Assembly (NCBI GenBank): GCA_036123585.1
Contig: JAZADN010000047.1
Span: 1-64,000, forward strand
DNA length: 64,000 nucleotides
Direction of reading: 5' to 3'
Source of the DNA: UBA9410 sp036123585
GTDB taxonomy: Bacteria > Actinomycetota > Acidimicrobiia > Acidimicrobiales > MedAcidi-G1
Shown: positions 43,839-51,605 of the stretch, in pieces
How positions within the stretch are numbered: the first letter of the stretch is position 1
Layout of the letters: every line of letters begins with the position of its first letter
Notes under the pieces: generated by a model
What the model was told of the DNA's origin: nothing
Seen by the model: only the letters and a program-made list of their open reading frames with translations
The model's database searches: none
Translations under genes and position numbers: made by a program

Positions 43839-44077
43839 GTCCGCGCCCACTTTGACACGGCGATCCACGAGTACGAGATGGACGCCATCTTCTCCCAGCG
43901 CTGGTAGTACTTCGCCCCCGCCAGTCGCTGGTCGAGCCCGGCTCGGTGGTAATCGGGTGACCTCGGAGCCCTGTCCGTGGTCGTCAGGAACGGGAGGGCC
44001 AGGTGCTCTTCCTCAAGCGCCTGATCTGGAAGGCGTACCGCGAGGCGCTGGGCGTCTGGGGCCCGGCTGCCCGGCCG
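43839..44077 (+). pseudogene. decayed fragment of a Rieske-type ring-hydroxylating oxygenase alpha subunit
   Basis: Translated pieces in shifting frames recall the start of Rieske oxygenases: HFDTAIHEYEMDAIFSQRW, then a TAG at 43905, YFAP; in a second frame LVEPGSVVIG; in a third GDLGALSVVVRNG; then GEGQVLFL after another shift near 43992. The order matches the family, in which an E-x-E-x-I-F-x-x-x-W helix is followed by a PGD turn and VVVVR-x-x-x-GQV. The CxH and CxxH Rieske ligands are missing. At least one stop and three frameshifts make it a relic. I rely on remembered family patterns. Confidence 0.55.
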
Positions 44078-45274
44078 TCAGGCAGTGGCCAGCGCCCGGT
44101 CTAGGTCGGCCAGCAGGTCGCCGACCGATTCGATGCCCACCGAGATGCGAATTAGGTCATCGGGTACCTCGAGGGCCGAGCCGGCCGCCGAGGCGTGGGT
44201 CATGACCCCCGGATGCTCGATGAGCGACTCCACGGCGCCTAGGGACTCGGCCAGGGTGAACACCGCGGTGCTGACAGCGACCTTCTCGGCCGCTTCGCGT
44301 CCGCCTGCCAGCCGGAACGACACCATGCCGCCGAAGCCGGACATCTGCCGAGCTGCCACCTCGTGGCCGGGATGACCCTCTAGGCCCGGGTACAGGACTG
44401 TGGAGACCCGTGGGTGATCGAGGAGTTGTGCCACGACGGCCTCGGCGTTGGAGCAGTGCCGGTCCATGCGGACGGCCAACGTCTTGAGGCCACGCAACAG
44501 CAGGTAGCAGTCGAACGGGCTTGGCACCGCGCCCACCGCGTTCTGGACGAACTGGAGGTGCTCGGCCAGCGATTCGTCGGAGGTGGCCACGAACCCTCCG
44601 ACCACGTCGCTGTGCCCGCCCAGGTACTTGGTGGCCGAGTGGACCACCGCGTCGGCTCCCAGCGAGAGGGGCTGCTGCAGGTAAGGGGTGGCGAAGGTGT
44701 TGTCGACGACGACGAGCCCGCCCATTTCGTGGGCTACAGCGGCGACCCGTTCGATGTCGATGACAGTCAGCAGTGGGTTGGTGGGGGTCTCGAGCCAGAC
44801 CATCCGGGTTTCGGGCGTCCAGATGGCACGGACGGCGTCGGGGTCTGTCAGGTCGACGGCAGCGTGGTCGACGCCGATCCCACCGTGGACTCTCGAGATG
44901 AGGCGGTAGGTGCCGCCGTAGGCGTCGTCGCCGAGGATGATGCGCTCGCCGGGCTCAACCATGCGAAGCAGGGCGTCCTCGGCGGCCAGACCGCTGGCGA
45001 AGGCGAAGCCGTGGGCCGCCCCTTCCAGGCTCGCCATGCACTCCTGATAGGCGTGGCGGGTCGGGTTGCCCGTCCGGGCGTACTCGTATCCGAGTTTCGG
45101 CTCGCCGACCGCTTCCTGGGCGAAGGTGGTGGACAGGTTGATTGGGGTGATCACGCCCCCGGTCCGTGGATCATGGGGCTGGCCGGCCCGGATGGCCCGG
45201 GTTTCGAACCCGTAGTCGTCCGGGTCCTCGAAGCCCGATTGGGGTGGGTCGCCTCCTATGGCGTGTCCAGCCAC
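44078..45274 (-). CDS. metB: cystathionine gamma-synthase / gamma-lyase family enzyme
   Basis: 398 residues from GTG 45274, one base after the stop of the cystathionine beta-synthase gene. PLP-dependent Cys/Met metabolism enzyme with YARTGNPTRHAYQECMASLEG, VVVDNTFATPYLQQPLSLGADAVVHSATKYLGGHSDVVGG (Schiff-base Lys in SATKYLGGH), and a C-terminal SLGAVESLIEHPGVMTHAS. Beside cystathionine beta-synthase it more likely acts as gamma-lyase or synthase in transsulfuration between homocysteine and cysteine. Sequence alone does not separate the two. Confidence 0.93.
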   Translation of the reverse strand: MAGHAIGGDPPQSGFEDPDDYGFETRAIRAGQPHDPRTGGVITPINLSTTFAQEAVGEPKLGYEYARTGNPTRHAYQECMASLEGAAHGFAFASGLAAEDALLRMVEPGERIILGDDAYGGTYRLISRVHGGIGVDHAAVDLTDPDAVRAIWTPETRMVWLETPTNPLLTVIDIERVAAVAHEMGGLVVVDNTFATPYLQQPLSLGADAVVHSATKYLGGHSDVVGGFVATSDESLAEHLQFVQNAVGAVPSPFDCYLLLRGLKTLAVRMDRHCSNAEAVVAQLLDHPRVSTVLYPGLEGHPGHEVAARQMSGFGGMVSFRLAGGREAAEKVAVSTAVFTLAESLGAVESLIEHPGVMTHASAAGSALEVPDDLIRISVGIESVGDLLADLDRALATA

Positions 45275-45275
45275 C

Positions 45276-46667
45276 TCAGACCCCGCCGTCGGCGTCAGGA
45301 GACAGGAAGCCCAGCAGGTCGGTCCTTGACACGATGGTCCGGGGCCGCCCACCGTCCAGCACCAAGAGGGCCGGGGCGTGTTCCAGGAGGGCCACTGCCC
45401 GGTCGATTGGCTCGCCGGCGCCGATGGTGGGGAGGGGATCTTGGACCACCTCCTCGATGGGGCGGTCCAAGACCTCGTCAGAGCGGTGGGTTTGGCTCAT
45501 GAGCCACAGTTCGGAGACCGAGCCCATCACTTCGGCGGCCGACAGCGGCATCTCGCCCTTGGCCACCGCGATCTGTGACACCCCGTACTTGCGCATCAGG
45601 AGTGCCGCGTCGCGCACGGTGTCGTTGGGACCGACGTAGATCAGTTCCGGGAGGTCGTCGTCCTGAGCGTTCAGCAGGTCGGCGATAACCGGGCCGTCGG
45701 CTCTCGAAAAGCCCATGGTGGCCATCCAACTTTCGTCGAAGACCTTGGTGAGGTAGCCCCTGCCGGAGTCGGGGACCACCACGACAACCAGGTTGTCGGG
45801 GGCTAGGCCCTCGGCCACTTGGAGCGCTGCGGCGATCGCGGTCCCACCGGAACCGCCGATCAGTAGGCCCTCCTCGCGGGTCACCTGGTGGGCCATCGCG
45901 AACGAGTCGGCGTCGCTCACTGCGACGGTTTTGTCGATGACGTCAGGGTGGTACGTGTCGGGCCAGAAGTCCTCGCCGACCCCCTCCACTAGATAGGGGC
46001 GTCCCGAGCCGCCGGAGTAGACGGACCCCTCAGGATCGGCGACCACGATGGTCACGTCGGGATCCTGTTCCTTGAGGTAGCGGCCCACGCCGCTGATCGT
46101 TCCACCGGTGCCGGCGCCAGCCACGAAATGGGTGATCCGTCCCTTCGTCTGCTCCCAGATCTCCGGTCCCGTGGTTTCATAGTGAGCCTGCGGGTTGGCG
46201 GGGTTGTGGTACTGGTTCGGCCGGAAGGCGCCGGGCGTCTCGTTCATGAGGCGCTCGGCGGTCGAGTAGTAGGACTGCGGGTCGTCTGGTGGCACGGCAA
46301 CCGGACAGACCACGACCTCCGAGCCGTAGGCCCGCAGCAGTGAGATCTTCTCCTCGCTGACCTTGTCGGTCATGACGAAGACGCAGCGGTAGCCGCGTTG
46401 GGCAGCGACGATGGCCAGGCCCACGCCGGTGTTGCCTGAAGTGGGCTCCACGATGGTGCCGCCGGGCTTCAGCAGGCCCTCGCGCTCGGCGGCATCGATC
46501 ATGGCGATGGCCGCCCGGTCCTTGATGCTCCCTCCGGGGTTGGTGGTCTCGAGTTTGACGAGTACCGGGCACGGCAGGTCGGCCCCGAGGCGCGAAAGGC
46601 GGACGAGTGGGGTGCCCCCGACGAGGCCGAGGACGTCGTCGGCTACATCTAGGTCGGAGAGGTCCAC
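45276..46667 (-). CDS. cbs: cystathionine beta-synthase
   Basis: 463 residues from GTG 46667. N-terminal PLP domain: GGTPLVRLSRLG, Schiff-base Lys in NPGGSIKDRAAIAMI, SGNTGVGLAIVAAQRGYRCVFVMTDKVSEEKISLLRAYGSEVVV (cystathionine beta-synthase type) and GAGTGGTISGVGRYLKE. Two C-terminal CBS domains begin near LIYVGPNDTVRDAALLMRKYGVSQIAVAKG and are likely regulatory. It joins serine and homocysteine; the adjacent gene completes transsulfuration. The full-length two-domain form points to cystathionine beta-synthase rather than cysteine synthase. Confidence 0.94.
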   Translation of the reverse strand: MDLSDLDVADDVLGLVGGTPLVRLSRLGADLPCPVLVKLETTNPGGSIKDRAAIAMIDAAEREGLLKPGGTIVEPTSGNTGVGLAIVAAQRGYRCVFVMTDKVSEEKISLLRAYGSEVVVCPVAVPPDDPQSYYSTAERLMNETPGAFRPNQYHNPANPQAHYETTGPEIWEQTKGRITHFVAGAGTGGTISGVGRYLKEQDPDVTIVVADPEGSVYSGGSGRPYLVEGVGEDFWPDTYHPDVIDKTVAVSDADSFAMAHQVTREEGLLIGGSGGTAIAAALQVAEGLAPDNLVVVVVPDSGRGYLTKVFDESWMATMGFSRADGPVIADLLNAQDDDLPELIYVGPNDTVRDAALLMRKYGVSQIAVAKGEMPLSAAEVMGSVSELWLMSQTHRSDEVLDRPIEEVVQDPLPTIGAGEPIDRAVALLEHAPALLVLDGGRPRTIVSRTDLLGFLSPDADGGV

Positions 46668-46696
46668 AATTCGGTCCGTTCCCCGGAGGGCGTGGT

Positions 46697-46888
46697 TCAG
46701 ACGGCGCAGGACATGTCAGCCCCGCAGCACAGGGGCGACTTGATCTTGCCGTGGCCGTTCGGGCACTCGGAGATCTGCACCGTCGAGCCGTCGTCCTTTG
46801 TCAGGCTGGCGTCGGAGAGGGCCTCGTCGCAGTGTCCACAGGTGGCGTTGACGGACATGCCGCAGTTGCCGCAGGTATAGGTGGCCAT
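46697..46888 (-). CDS. small zinc-ribbon protein
   Basis: 63 residues from ATG 46888. A first pair of CxxC-type motifs (YTCGNCG, ATCGHC) and a second Cys group (CPNGHGKIKSPLCCGADMSC) look like one or two zinc ribbons. The C-terminal part resembles the copper- or zinc-binding PLCCGxxM segment of small actinobacterial proteins. No reaction is known. It sits just upstream of the cbs-metB pair on the same strand, with the divergent alkylsulfatase-like gene on the other side. Confidence 0.8.
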   Translation of the reverse strand: MATYTCGNCGMSVNATCGHCDEALSDASLTKDDGSTVQISECPNGHGKIKSPLCCGADMSCAV

Positions 46889-47063
46889 GGGTCCTCCTCG
46901 GTCCGGCCAGACCGCGCTCCAGACGAACGCGTACGATGATCTTCTCACAGGCCCTGAGTGTCCGACTGGTCGGACGCGATCGTGCCCACCGAAGGGACGA
47001 CTGCTAGGAACAGTTGCTTCCCGTCTGTCGTCCATCCGCCCCGCTGCCGAGGGGAGCGCGCCT

Positions 47064-48803
47064 GTGGTCCATCATCACGTTCCGGCAAGTTTCGGTCCCG
47101 ACGAGTCTGTAGTGGCTACCGGAGAGCAGGGCCAGCGGGCCCACCGTCGCCAGTTCGAGCATCGGGAGCGGCTGGAACGTCGCCTCTACGAGGTTGCCGA
47201 CGGGGTCTGGTGCATGGTCGGGAACGGCTTGTCCAACCAGACCTTCGTGCAGGGACCCGAGGGCTTGGTGGTCGTTGACACCGGCGAGTCGGTGGAGGAG
47301 ATGGCCGCCGCCCTGCAGGAGGTTCGGGTCCATACGTCGGCACCGGTGGTCGCCGTGCTCTACACCCACTTCCACTACTGCAACGGCACGCAGGCTGTAT
47401 TCGACGAGGCTGGCGGGCCGGTCCCGGTCTGGGCGCACGTCGGCGTCGAAGCCAACTTGCGGGTCCGGGCGTTGGAGCAGGGGCCGACGGCAGCCCGGGG
47501 GATGGTGCACCAGTTCTCGATGCTGCTCCCCGAGGACGGTCCGGACGGCCGGATCCAGGTCGGCTTGGGCCTTGAGTACCGAATGCCCGAGCACGCCCCG
47601 TACACCCATGGGTTCGTGGCCCCGTCCGACGTGATTGACTCGCCGACCACCACCACGTTGGCCGGCTTGCGGGTTGAGCTGGTGCCGGCGCCGTCGGACG
47701 CTGACGACAACCTGAACGTCTTCTTTCCTGACCTGGACCTGTGCGTCAACAACTTGGCTTGGCCGGCGTTGTTCAACGTGTTCCCCATCAGGGGAGAGTC
47801 GTACCGGGACCCGCAGGTCCTGTTGGCCGGCTTCGACGGGATCCTCGCCGCTTCACCCGAGTACCTGGTCTGCGCCCACGGCCCACCACTGAGCGGCCGG
47901 GCTGCGGTGACCGAAGCGGTGACCGGAGCGCGAGACGCCATCCAGTACTTGTGGGACCAGACGGTGCGTGGTGTCAACCGCGGCCTGACCCACGGTGAGC
48001 TGGTCGAGTTCGTGCAGCTACCTGACCATTTCGACGATTCCTATCTGACCCAGCAGAACTATGGACTGGTGGAGCACCACGTCCGACAGATCCACACCGG
48101 CTTGGTGGGCTGGTTTGACGGCTTCGAGGCGACTTTGTTCCCGCTGCCCACCGCCGAACGGTGCCGTCGCCTGATCGAGGGCTTCGGTGGCCGGGACGAG
48201 GTAGCCGCCCGGGTGCGCGCTGCGTTGGAAGATGACGACCTGAGATGGGCCCTCGAGCTGGCTACCTGGCCGGTACGCGCCGGCGTTGGAAACAACCCTG
48301 GCGGAGCGGAGTCCGACCGTTCCTTGCTAGCCGAGGTGCTGCGGACCGTGGGGCAGCGCACCACCTCGGCCAATGTGCGCGGCTGGTGCTTGACACGGGC
48401 CCGTGACTTGGAGGGCCTTGTCGAGCTGGACCGGTACCGGGTGCACCGGTTCGGTCGGGGTCAGGTTTTGGCCACCGAACCGGCTGCCACCATCGCCGCA
48501 CTGAGGGTCCTCCTCGATCCTGAGCGAGCCGCAGGCGTGGACGACCATCTCCGCTGGCGGGTTGATACCGGGAGCGGCGAGGCGGTGTGTGGCCTCTGGG
48601 TTCGCAACCGGGTGGCCGTGCCAACCGACGGTTCCGGCGCCGAGTTGGAGTTGGCCCTGGCCCACGACGTTCTGGCCGACATGCTGTCCGGGCGTCGCTC
48701 CATGGCTGACGCCGTCGACGACGGTTCGGTAGTGGCGACTGGCGACTCGAACCGGATCGCCACCATCTTGGCCTGCTTCGAGGTCGATTCCTTTTCGAAG
48801 TAG
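47064..48803 (+). CDS. alkylsulfatase-like metallo-beta-lactamase fold protein with altered metal site
   Basis: 579 residues from GTG 47064; GTG 47110 and longer frames are possible. The layout is that of SdsA1-type alkylsulfatases: a beta-lactamase fold, an alkylsulfatase dimerisation domain (DQTVRGVNRGLTHGELVEFVQLPDHF), and a C-terminal sterol-carrier-like domain (ADMLSGRRSMADAVDDGSVVATGDSNRIATIL). However, the zinc motif HxHxDH is replaced by HFHYCN. The two later Glu ligands also seem absent (DADDNLNVFFPDLDLCVNN). Either another metal set is used or hydrolase activity is lost. Confidence 0.82.
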   Translation: MVHHHVPASFGPDESVVATGEQGQRAHRRQFEHRERLERRLYEVADGVWCMVGNGLSNQTFVQGPEGLVVVDTGESVEEMAAALQEVRVHTSAPVVAVLYTHFHYCNGTQAVFDEAGGPVPVWAHVGVEANLRVRALEQGPTAARGMVHQFSMLLPEDGPDGRIQVGLGLEYRMPEHAPYTHGFVAPSDVIDSPTTTTLAGLRVELVPAPSDADDNLNVFFPDLDLCVNNLAWPALFNVFPIRGESYRDPQVLLAGFDGILAASPEYLVCAHGPPLSGRAAVTEAVTGARDAIQYLWDQTVRGVNRGLTHGELVEFVQLPDHFDDSYLTQQNYGLVEHHVRQIHTGLVGWFDGFEATLFPLPTAERCRRLIEGFGGRDEVAARVRAALEDDDLRWALELATWPVRAGVGNNPGGAESDRSLLAEVLRTVGQRTTSANVRGWCLTRARDLEGLVELDRYRVHRFGRGQVLATEPAATIAALRVLLDPERAAGVDDHLRWRVDTGSGEAVCGLWVRNRVAVPTDGSGAELELALAHDVLADMLSGRRSMADAVDDGSVVATGDSNRIATILACFEVDSFSK

Positions 48804-48869
48804 GCCTCTTCGGTCACTCTTCGTGGTCGAAACCTGCCGAGCCGATTTCAATAACCTGCCGAGACCCCT

Positions 48870-48946
48870 TGGTCGGGTAGGCGGGATTTGAACCCACGAC
48901 CTCCTCGTCCCGAACGAGGCGCGCTACCAACCTGCGCCACTACCCG
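48870..48946 (-). tRNA. tRNA-Pro (CGG)
   Basis: The minus strand folds as a standard cloverleaf with acceptor CGGGTAG/CTACCCG, anticodon stem CCTCG/CGAGG around loop TTCGGGA (anticodon CGG), and T-arm GGGTTCAAATCCC. Discriminator A and an encoded CCA are included. Confidence 0.96.
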
Positions 48947-49007
48947 TGTGGCGGGAAGGGTACCGGTGACCCGCTCCTACCGGTCGGGCCGTGGGCTCCG
49001 GATCGGG

Positions 49008-49391
49008 TCAGACCGGGGTGGACTCGTCGAGGATGGAGCGAGCCGTTCGGCGGAGAACCAGAGCGTCGACCGGCTTCACTACCCAGGCGTCGGCCTCGGC
49101 CCGGCGGGCCAGGAAGTCGTCGGCGTCGCGGTCCAGGAGCATGACGATCCGCTGCGGGCCGATGCGTCCGGCACGTTCCTCCAACCGGAGGTCCAGGCAG
49201 GCGGCCATGCCACCCATGTTCCCGATCTGCAGGTCGAGGACGACCAGTACCGGTTCGTGGGTGGCCACGGCTTCCAGAACCTGGGCCCCAGCGTGAACCC
49301 GCACCACCGCGTGGTCTCCGCCCAGGGCAGCCTCCACCTCGTCGTGGACGTGGTCGGCATCGGTGGCCACCAGTGCGGTCGTCTCGCTCAC
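49008..49391 (-). CDS. single-domain response regulator receiver
   Basis: 127 residues from GTG 49391. A CheY-like fold with acidic pocket TDAD near the N-terminus, phospho-acceptor Asp in VLVVLDLQIGNMGGM, and conserved Lys in AWVVKPVD. There is no output domain, so it signals by protein-protein contact. The frame stays open further upstream, but the receiver fold starts at this GTG. A STAS protein gene is divergent from it, which may link them in one partner-switching circuit. Confidence 0.82.
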   Translation of the reverse strand: MSETTALVATDADHVHDEVEAALGGDHAVVRVHAGAQVLEAVATHEPVLVVLDLQIGNMGGMAACLDLRLEERAGRIGPQRIVMLLDRDADDFLARRAEADAWVVKPVDALVLRRTARSILDESTPV

Positions 49392-49523
49392 GGCGGGGAT
49401 CGTACCGACGTGGCCGTCTCCGACCTGCGGTCGGGTAGGCAGCAAGACGGTGGGCGGTGACCGAGTTCGGCCGGATGCGTCTACCCTCCGGGGGAGGGAC
49501 GGATCCGACGAACGGGGGCCCAG

Positions 49524-49868
49524 ATGCTGGAGATCACGGTCGAACGACACGACGGCTACGTGCTGTGCCGCCCGGCCGGCGAGTTGGACGCCTATACGGT
49601 GGCCCAGTTCCGCGAAGCGCTCACCGATCTGGCCGACGATTCGTACGTGCTGGTCGATCTTTCAGACGTGCCTTTCATGGACTCGGCCGGTCTGGGCGCC
49701 CTGATCGGCGGCATCCGTCGGGCCCGTGACAACGACGGCGACGTGGCCGTGGCCTGTAACCGGCCCGCCCTAATCCGCTTGCTGCACACCACGGGCTTCG
49801 ACCGGATCGTGCCCGTCCGCGAGACCGTCGAGGAGGCCGTCCTCGCCCTCGGCGAGTCCGCCGGCTGA
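49524..49868 (+). CDS. STAS-domain anti-sigma factor antagonist
   Basis: 114 residues. Strand-helix pattern of SpoIIAA/RsbV proteins with the phosphorylatable Ser in FMDSAGLGALIGGIRRAR and LEITVERHDGYVLCRPAGELDAYTVAQFREAL at the start. It would release a sigma factor from an anti-sigma kinase when dephosphorylated. No kinase or sigma gene is in the window. A short GC hairpin (CCCTCC/GGAGGG, 49484-49498) lies in its leader and the NfeD gene follows in 32 bases. Confidence 0.9.
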   Translation: MLEITVERHDGYVLCRPAGELDAYTVAQFREALTDLADDSYVLVDLSDVPFMDSAGLGALIGGIRRARDNDGDVAVACNRPALIRLLHTTGFDRIVPVRETVEEAVLALGESAG

Positions 49869-49900
49869 TTTCCCTCCCGGACGTTCCCGCCAGTTCGACG

Positions 49901-51187
49901 ATGCGCGCCCGCTCCCTCGTCCGACGCCGCCTTCGGGTGTCGATCCTCGCCTTGGCCCTTGGGGCCGTGCTGCTCGGTACGACAGGCGGCGTCGCTGCGG
50001 GCCAGGAGGGCCACGAGACGGTGCCCGTGGTCGACGTCGTGGAAATCCATGGCCTCCTCGACCCGGTGCTCGTCGACATGTTGGCCGAGACCCTCGGAAG
50101 TCTCGACCCTGCCGAGACGGTGGCCCTGGTCCTCCAGGTCGACAGCACGGCCGCGGTGGTCGACGACACTGAACTGATCCGGCTCGCAGAGTTGGTCGAT
50201 GGCGCCCCCATCCCGGTCTCTTTCTGGGTCGGACCGTCTGGGGCGAAGGCCATCGGACCCATTGCCCGGCTGGCCGCCCTCGGTGACGATGTCGGCATCG
50301 CCCCCGGCGCTCACTTGGGTGCGTTCGGCGACCCGGTCCTCGGCGACCGGTACGGCACGCCGTTCGGCCTCCCCGTGGACACCGACCTTGTGGACCGGAC
50401 CGTCGGCTACGACGAGGCGGTCGAGCTCGGGCTGGCTCGACCCTCGCCGGTTCTGCTTGAGCACCTGGTGGGGCTCCCTGGCTTCGAGGTTCACACAGTC
50501 ACCGATGACGAGGGGACCAGTGTCCAACCGGTCACCCCGACCCGCTTTCGCCAGCTCGACGTGGTCGACCAGTTCTTCCACACCGTGGCCAGCCCGGCCG
50601 TGGCCTACCTCCTGCTGCTCGTCGGGATGGGCCTGCTCGTCTTCGAACTGTTTACGGCCGGCGTGGGCATTGCCGGGATGATCGGTGCTGGCTCGTTCCT
50701 CCTAGCCACCTACGGGCTGGGGGTTCTGCCGGCCAGGGCATGGGCGGTAGGCGTGCTGGTCTTCGCCTTCCTCGGCTTTGCCATCGACGTGCAGGCCGGG
50801 GTGCCTCGCCTGTGGTCGGTCATCGGTTCGATCGCCCTGGTCGTCGGATCGGTGTACCTATTCGAGGGCAGCTCGTTCTCGTGGATCACCCTGGTGGTCG
50901 GCGTTGTCGGCACCATCACTGGTGTGGTGGGCGGCATGCCGGCCATGCTCCGCACCCGGTTCTCGACACCGACCATCGGTCGGGAGTGGATGGTCGGCGA
51001 GGTGGGCACGGTTGAGGGGCGCCTCGGCCCCAACGGAACGGTGCGGGTACGCGACGCCGTCTGGCGGGCCACGACCAATCGGGCCACCCCGGTCGAGCCG
51101 GGGGGCGACATCCGGGTGGTGGCTGTAGACGGCCTGTGGCTGGAGGTCGAGCCCACCGAGGGCGCCGCCCGCGACTACCGCCGGTAG
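49901..51187 (+). CDS. NfeD-like membrane protein with ClpP-like N-terminal region
   Basis: 428 residues. Signal peptide VSILALALGAVLLGTTGGVAAG at residues 12-33, an extracytoplasmic ClpP/crotonase-like domain (VVEIHGLLDPVLVDMLAETL, VALVLQVDSTAAVV, PVSFWVGPSGAKAIGPIA), then four to five membrane helices at about 225-345, and a C-terminal NfeD OB-fold (WMVGEVGTVEGRLGPNGTVRVRDAVWRATT). Family members act with stomatin-like proteins in membrane-domain quality control. The catalytic Ser/Lys dyad of true NfeD proteases is not obvious. Confidence 0.87.
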   Translation: MRARSLVRRRLRVSILALALGAVLLGTTGGVAAGQEGHETVPVVDVVEIHGLLDPVLVDMLAETLGSLDPAETVALVLQVDSTAAVVDDTELIRLAELVDGAPIPVSFWVGPSGAKAIGPIARLAALGDDVGIAPGAHLGAFGDPVLGDRYGTPFGLPVDTDLVDRTVGYDEAVELGLARPSPVLLEHLVGLPGFEVHTVTDDEGTSVQPVTPTRFRQLDVVDQFFHTVASPAVAYLLLLVGMGLLVFELFTAGVGIAGMIGAGSFLLATYGLGVLPARAWAVGVLVFAFLGFAIDVQAGVPRLWSVIGSIALVVGSVYLFEGSSFSWITLVVGVVGTITGVVGGMPAMLRTRFSTPTIGREWMVGEVGTVEGRLGPNGTVRVRDAVWRATTNRATPVEPGGDIRVVAVDGLWLEVEPTEGAARDYRR

Positions 51188-51307
51188 CGCCTCCCCCCGA
51201 CTACACCTGCAGGCCTCTTGTCCGGGTTCCGTCGCGCGTCGTAGGTTCGACCGCGCGGCCTGGTAAAGGGTCGGCAGAACCGAGTGGGACTAACGGGAGG
51301 CTTGCAG

Positions 51308-51562
51308 ATGCCGGGCGACGGTGACTTCCGGGAATGGCAGGCGAAGGCCGCCTGCCGGGGTCCACAAGCGGCGGCCTTCTATCCGCCGGCCAGTGGCGAA
51401 TGTCGCGATGAAAAGCGTTTGCGGGAGCGAGAGGCCAAGGAGATCTGCGACCACTGCGCGGTGGTCGGACGCTGCCTAGAGGTGGCCCTTGCCGGCCGCG
51501 AGGCCTATGGCATCTGGGGCGGGACCAACGAGTCCGAGCGTCGTGTCCTGCACGACGCCTGA
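51308..51562 (+). CDS. WhiB family iron-sulfur transcriptional regulator
   Basis: 84 residues from ATG 51308; GGGAGG upstream decides the start over a GTG eight codons earlier. The four cysteines that bind a [4Fe-4S] cluster are AACRG, GECRD and CDHCAVVGRC (C-x2-C-x5-C), and the turn motif GIWGGTNESERR follows. This family exists only in actinobacteria and phages, so it fixes the phylum. A -35/-10-like pair, TTGTCC and TAGGTT with an 18-base spacer, lies about 70 bases upstream. Confidence 0.95.
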   Translation: MPGDGDFREWQAKAACRGPQAAAFYPPASGECRDEKRLREREAKEICDHCAVVGRCLEVALAGREAYGIWGGTNESERRVLHDA

Positions 51563-51605
51563 GCCGACCCCGCCTGAGGGCCTGAACCCACCAGCAGGAG
51601 GTCGG

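Noticed and set aside
51220..51265. T-arm-like GTAGGTTCGAC before whiB, considered as part of a tRNA
   Set aside because: No acceptor or anticodon arm can be built around it; a promoter explains the sequence better.
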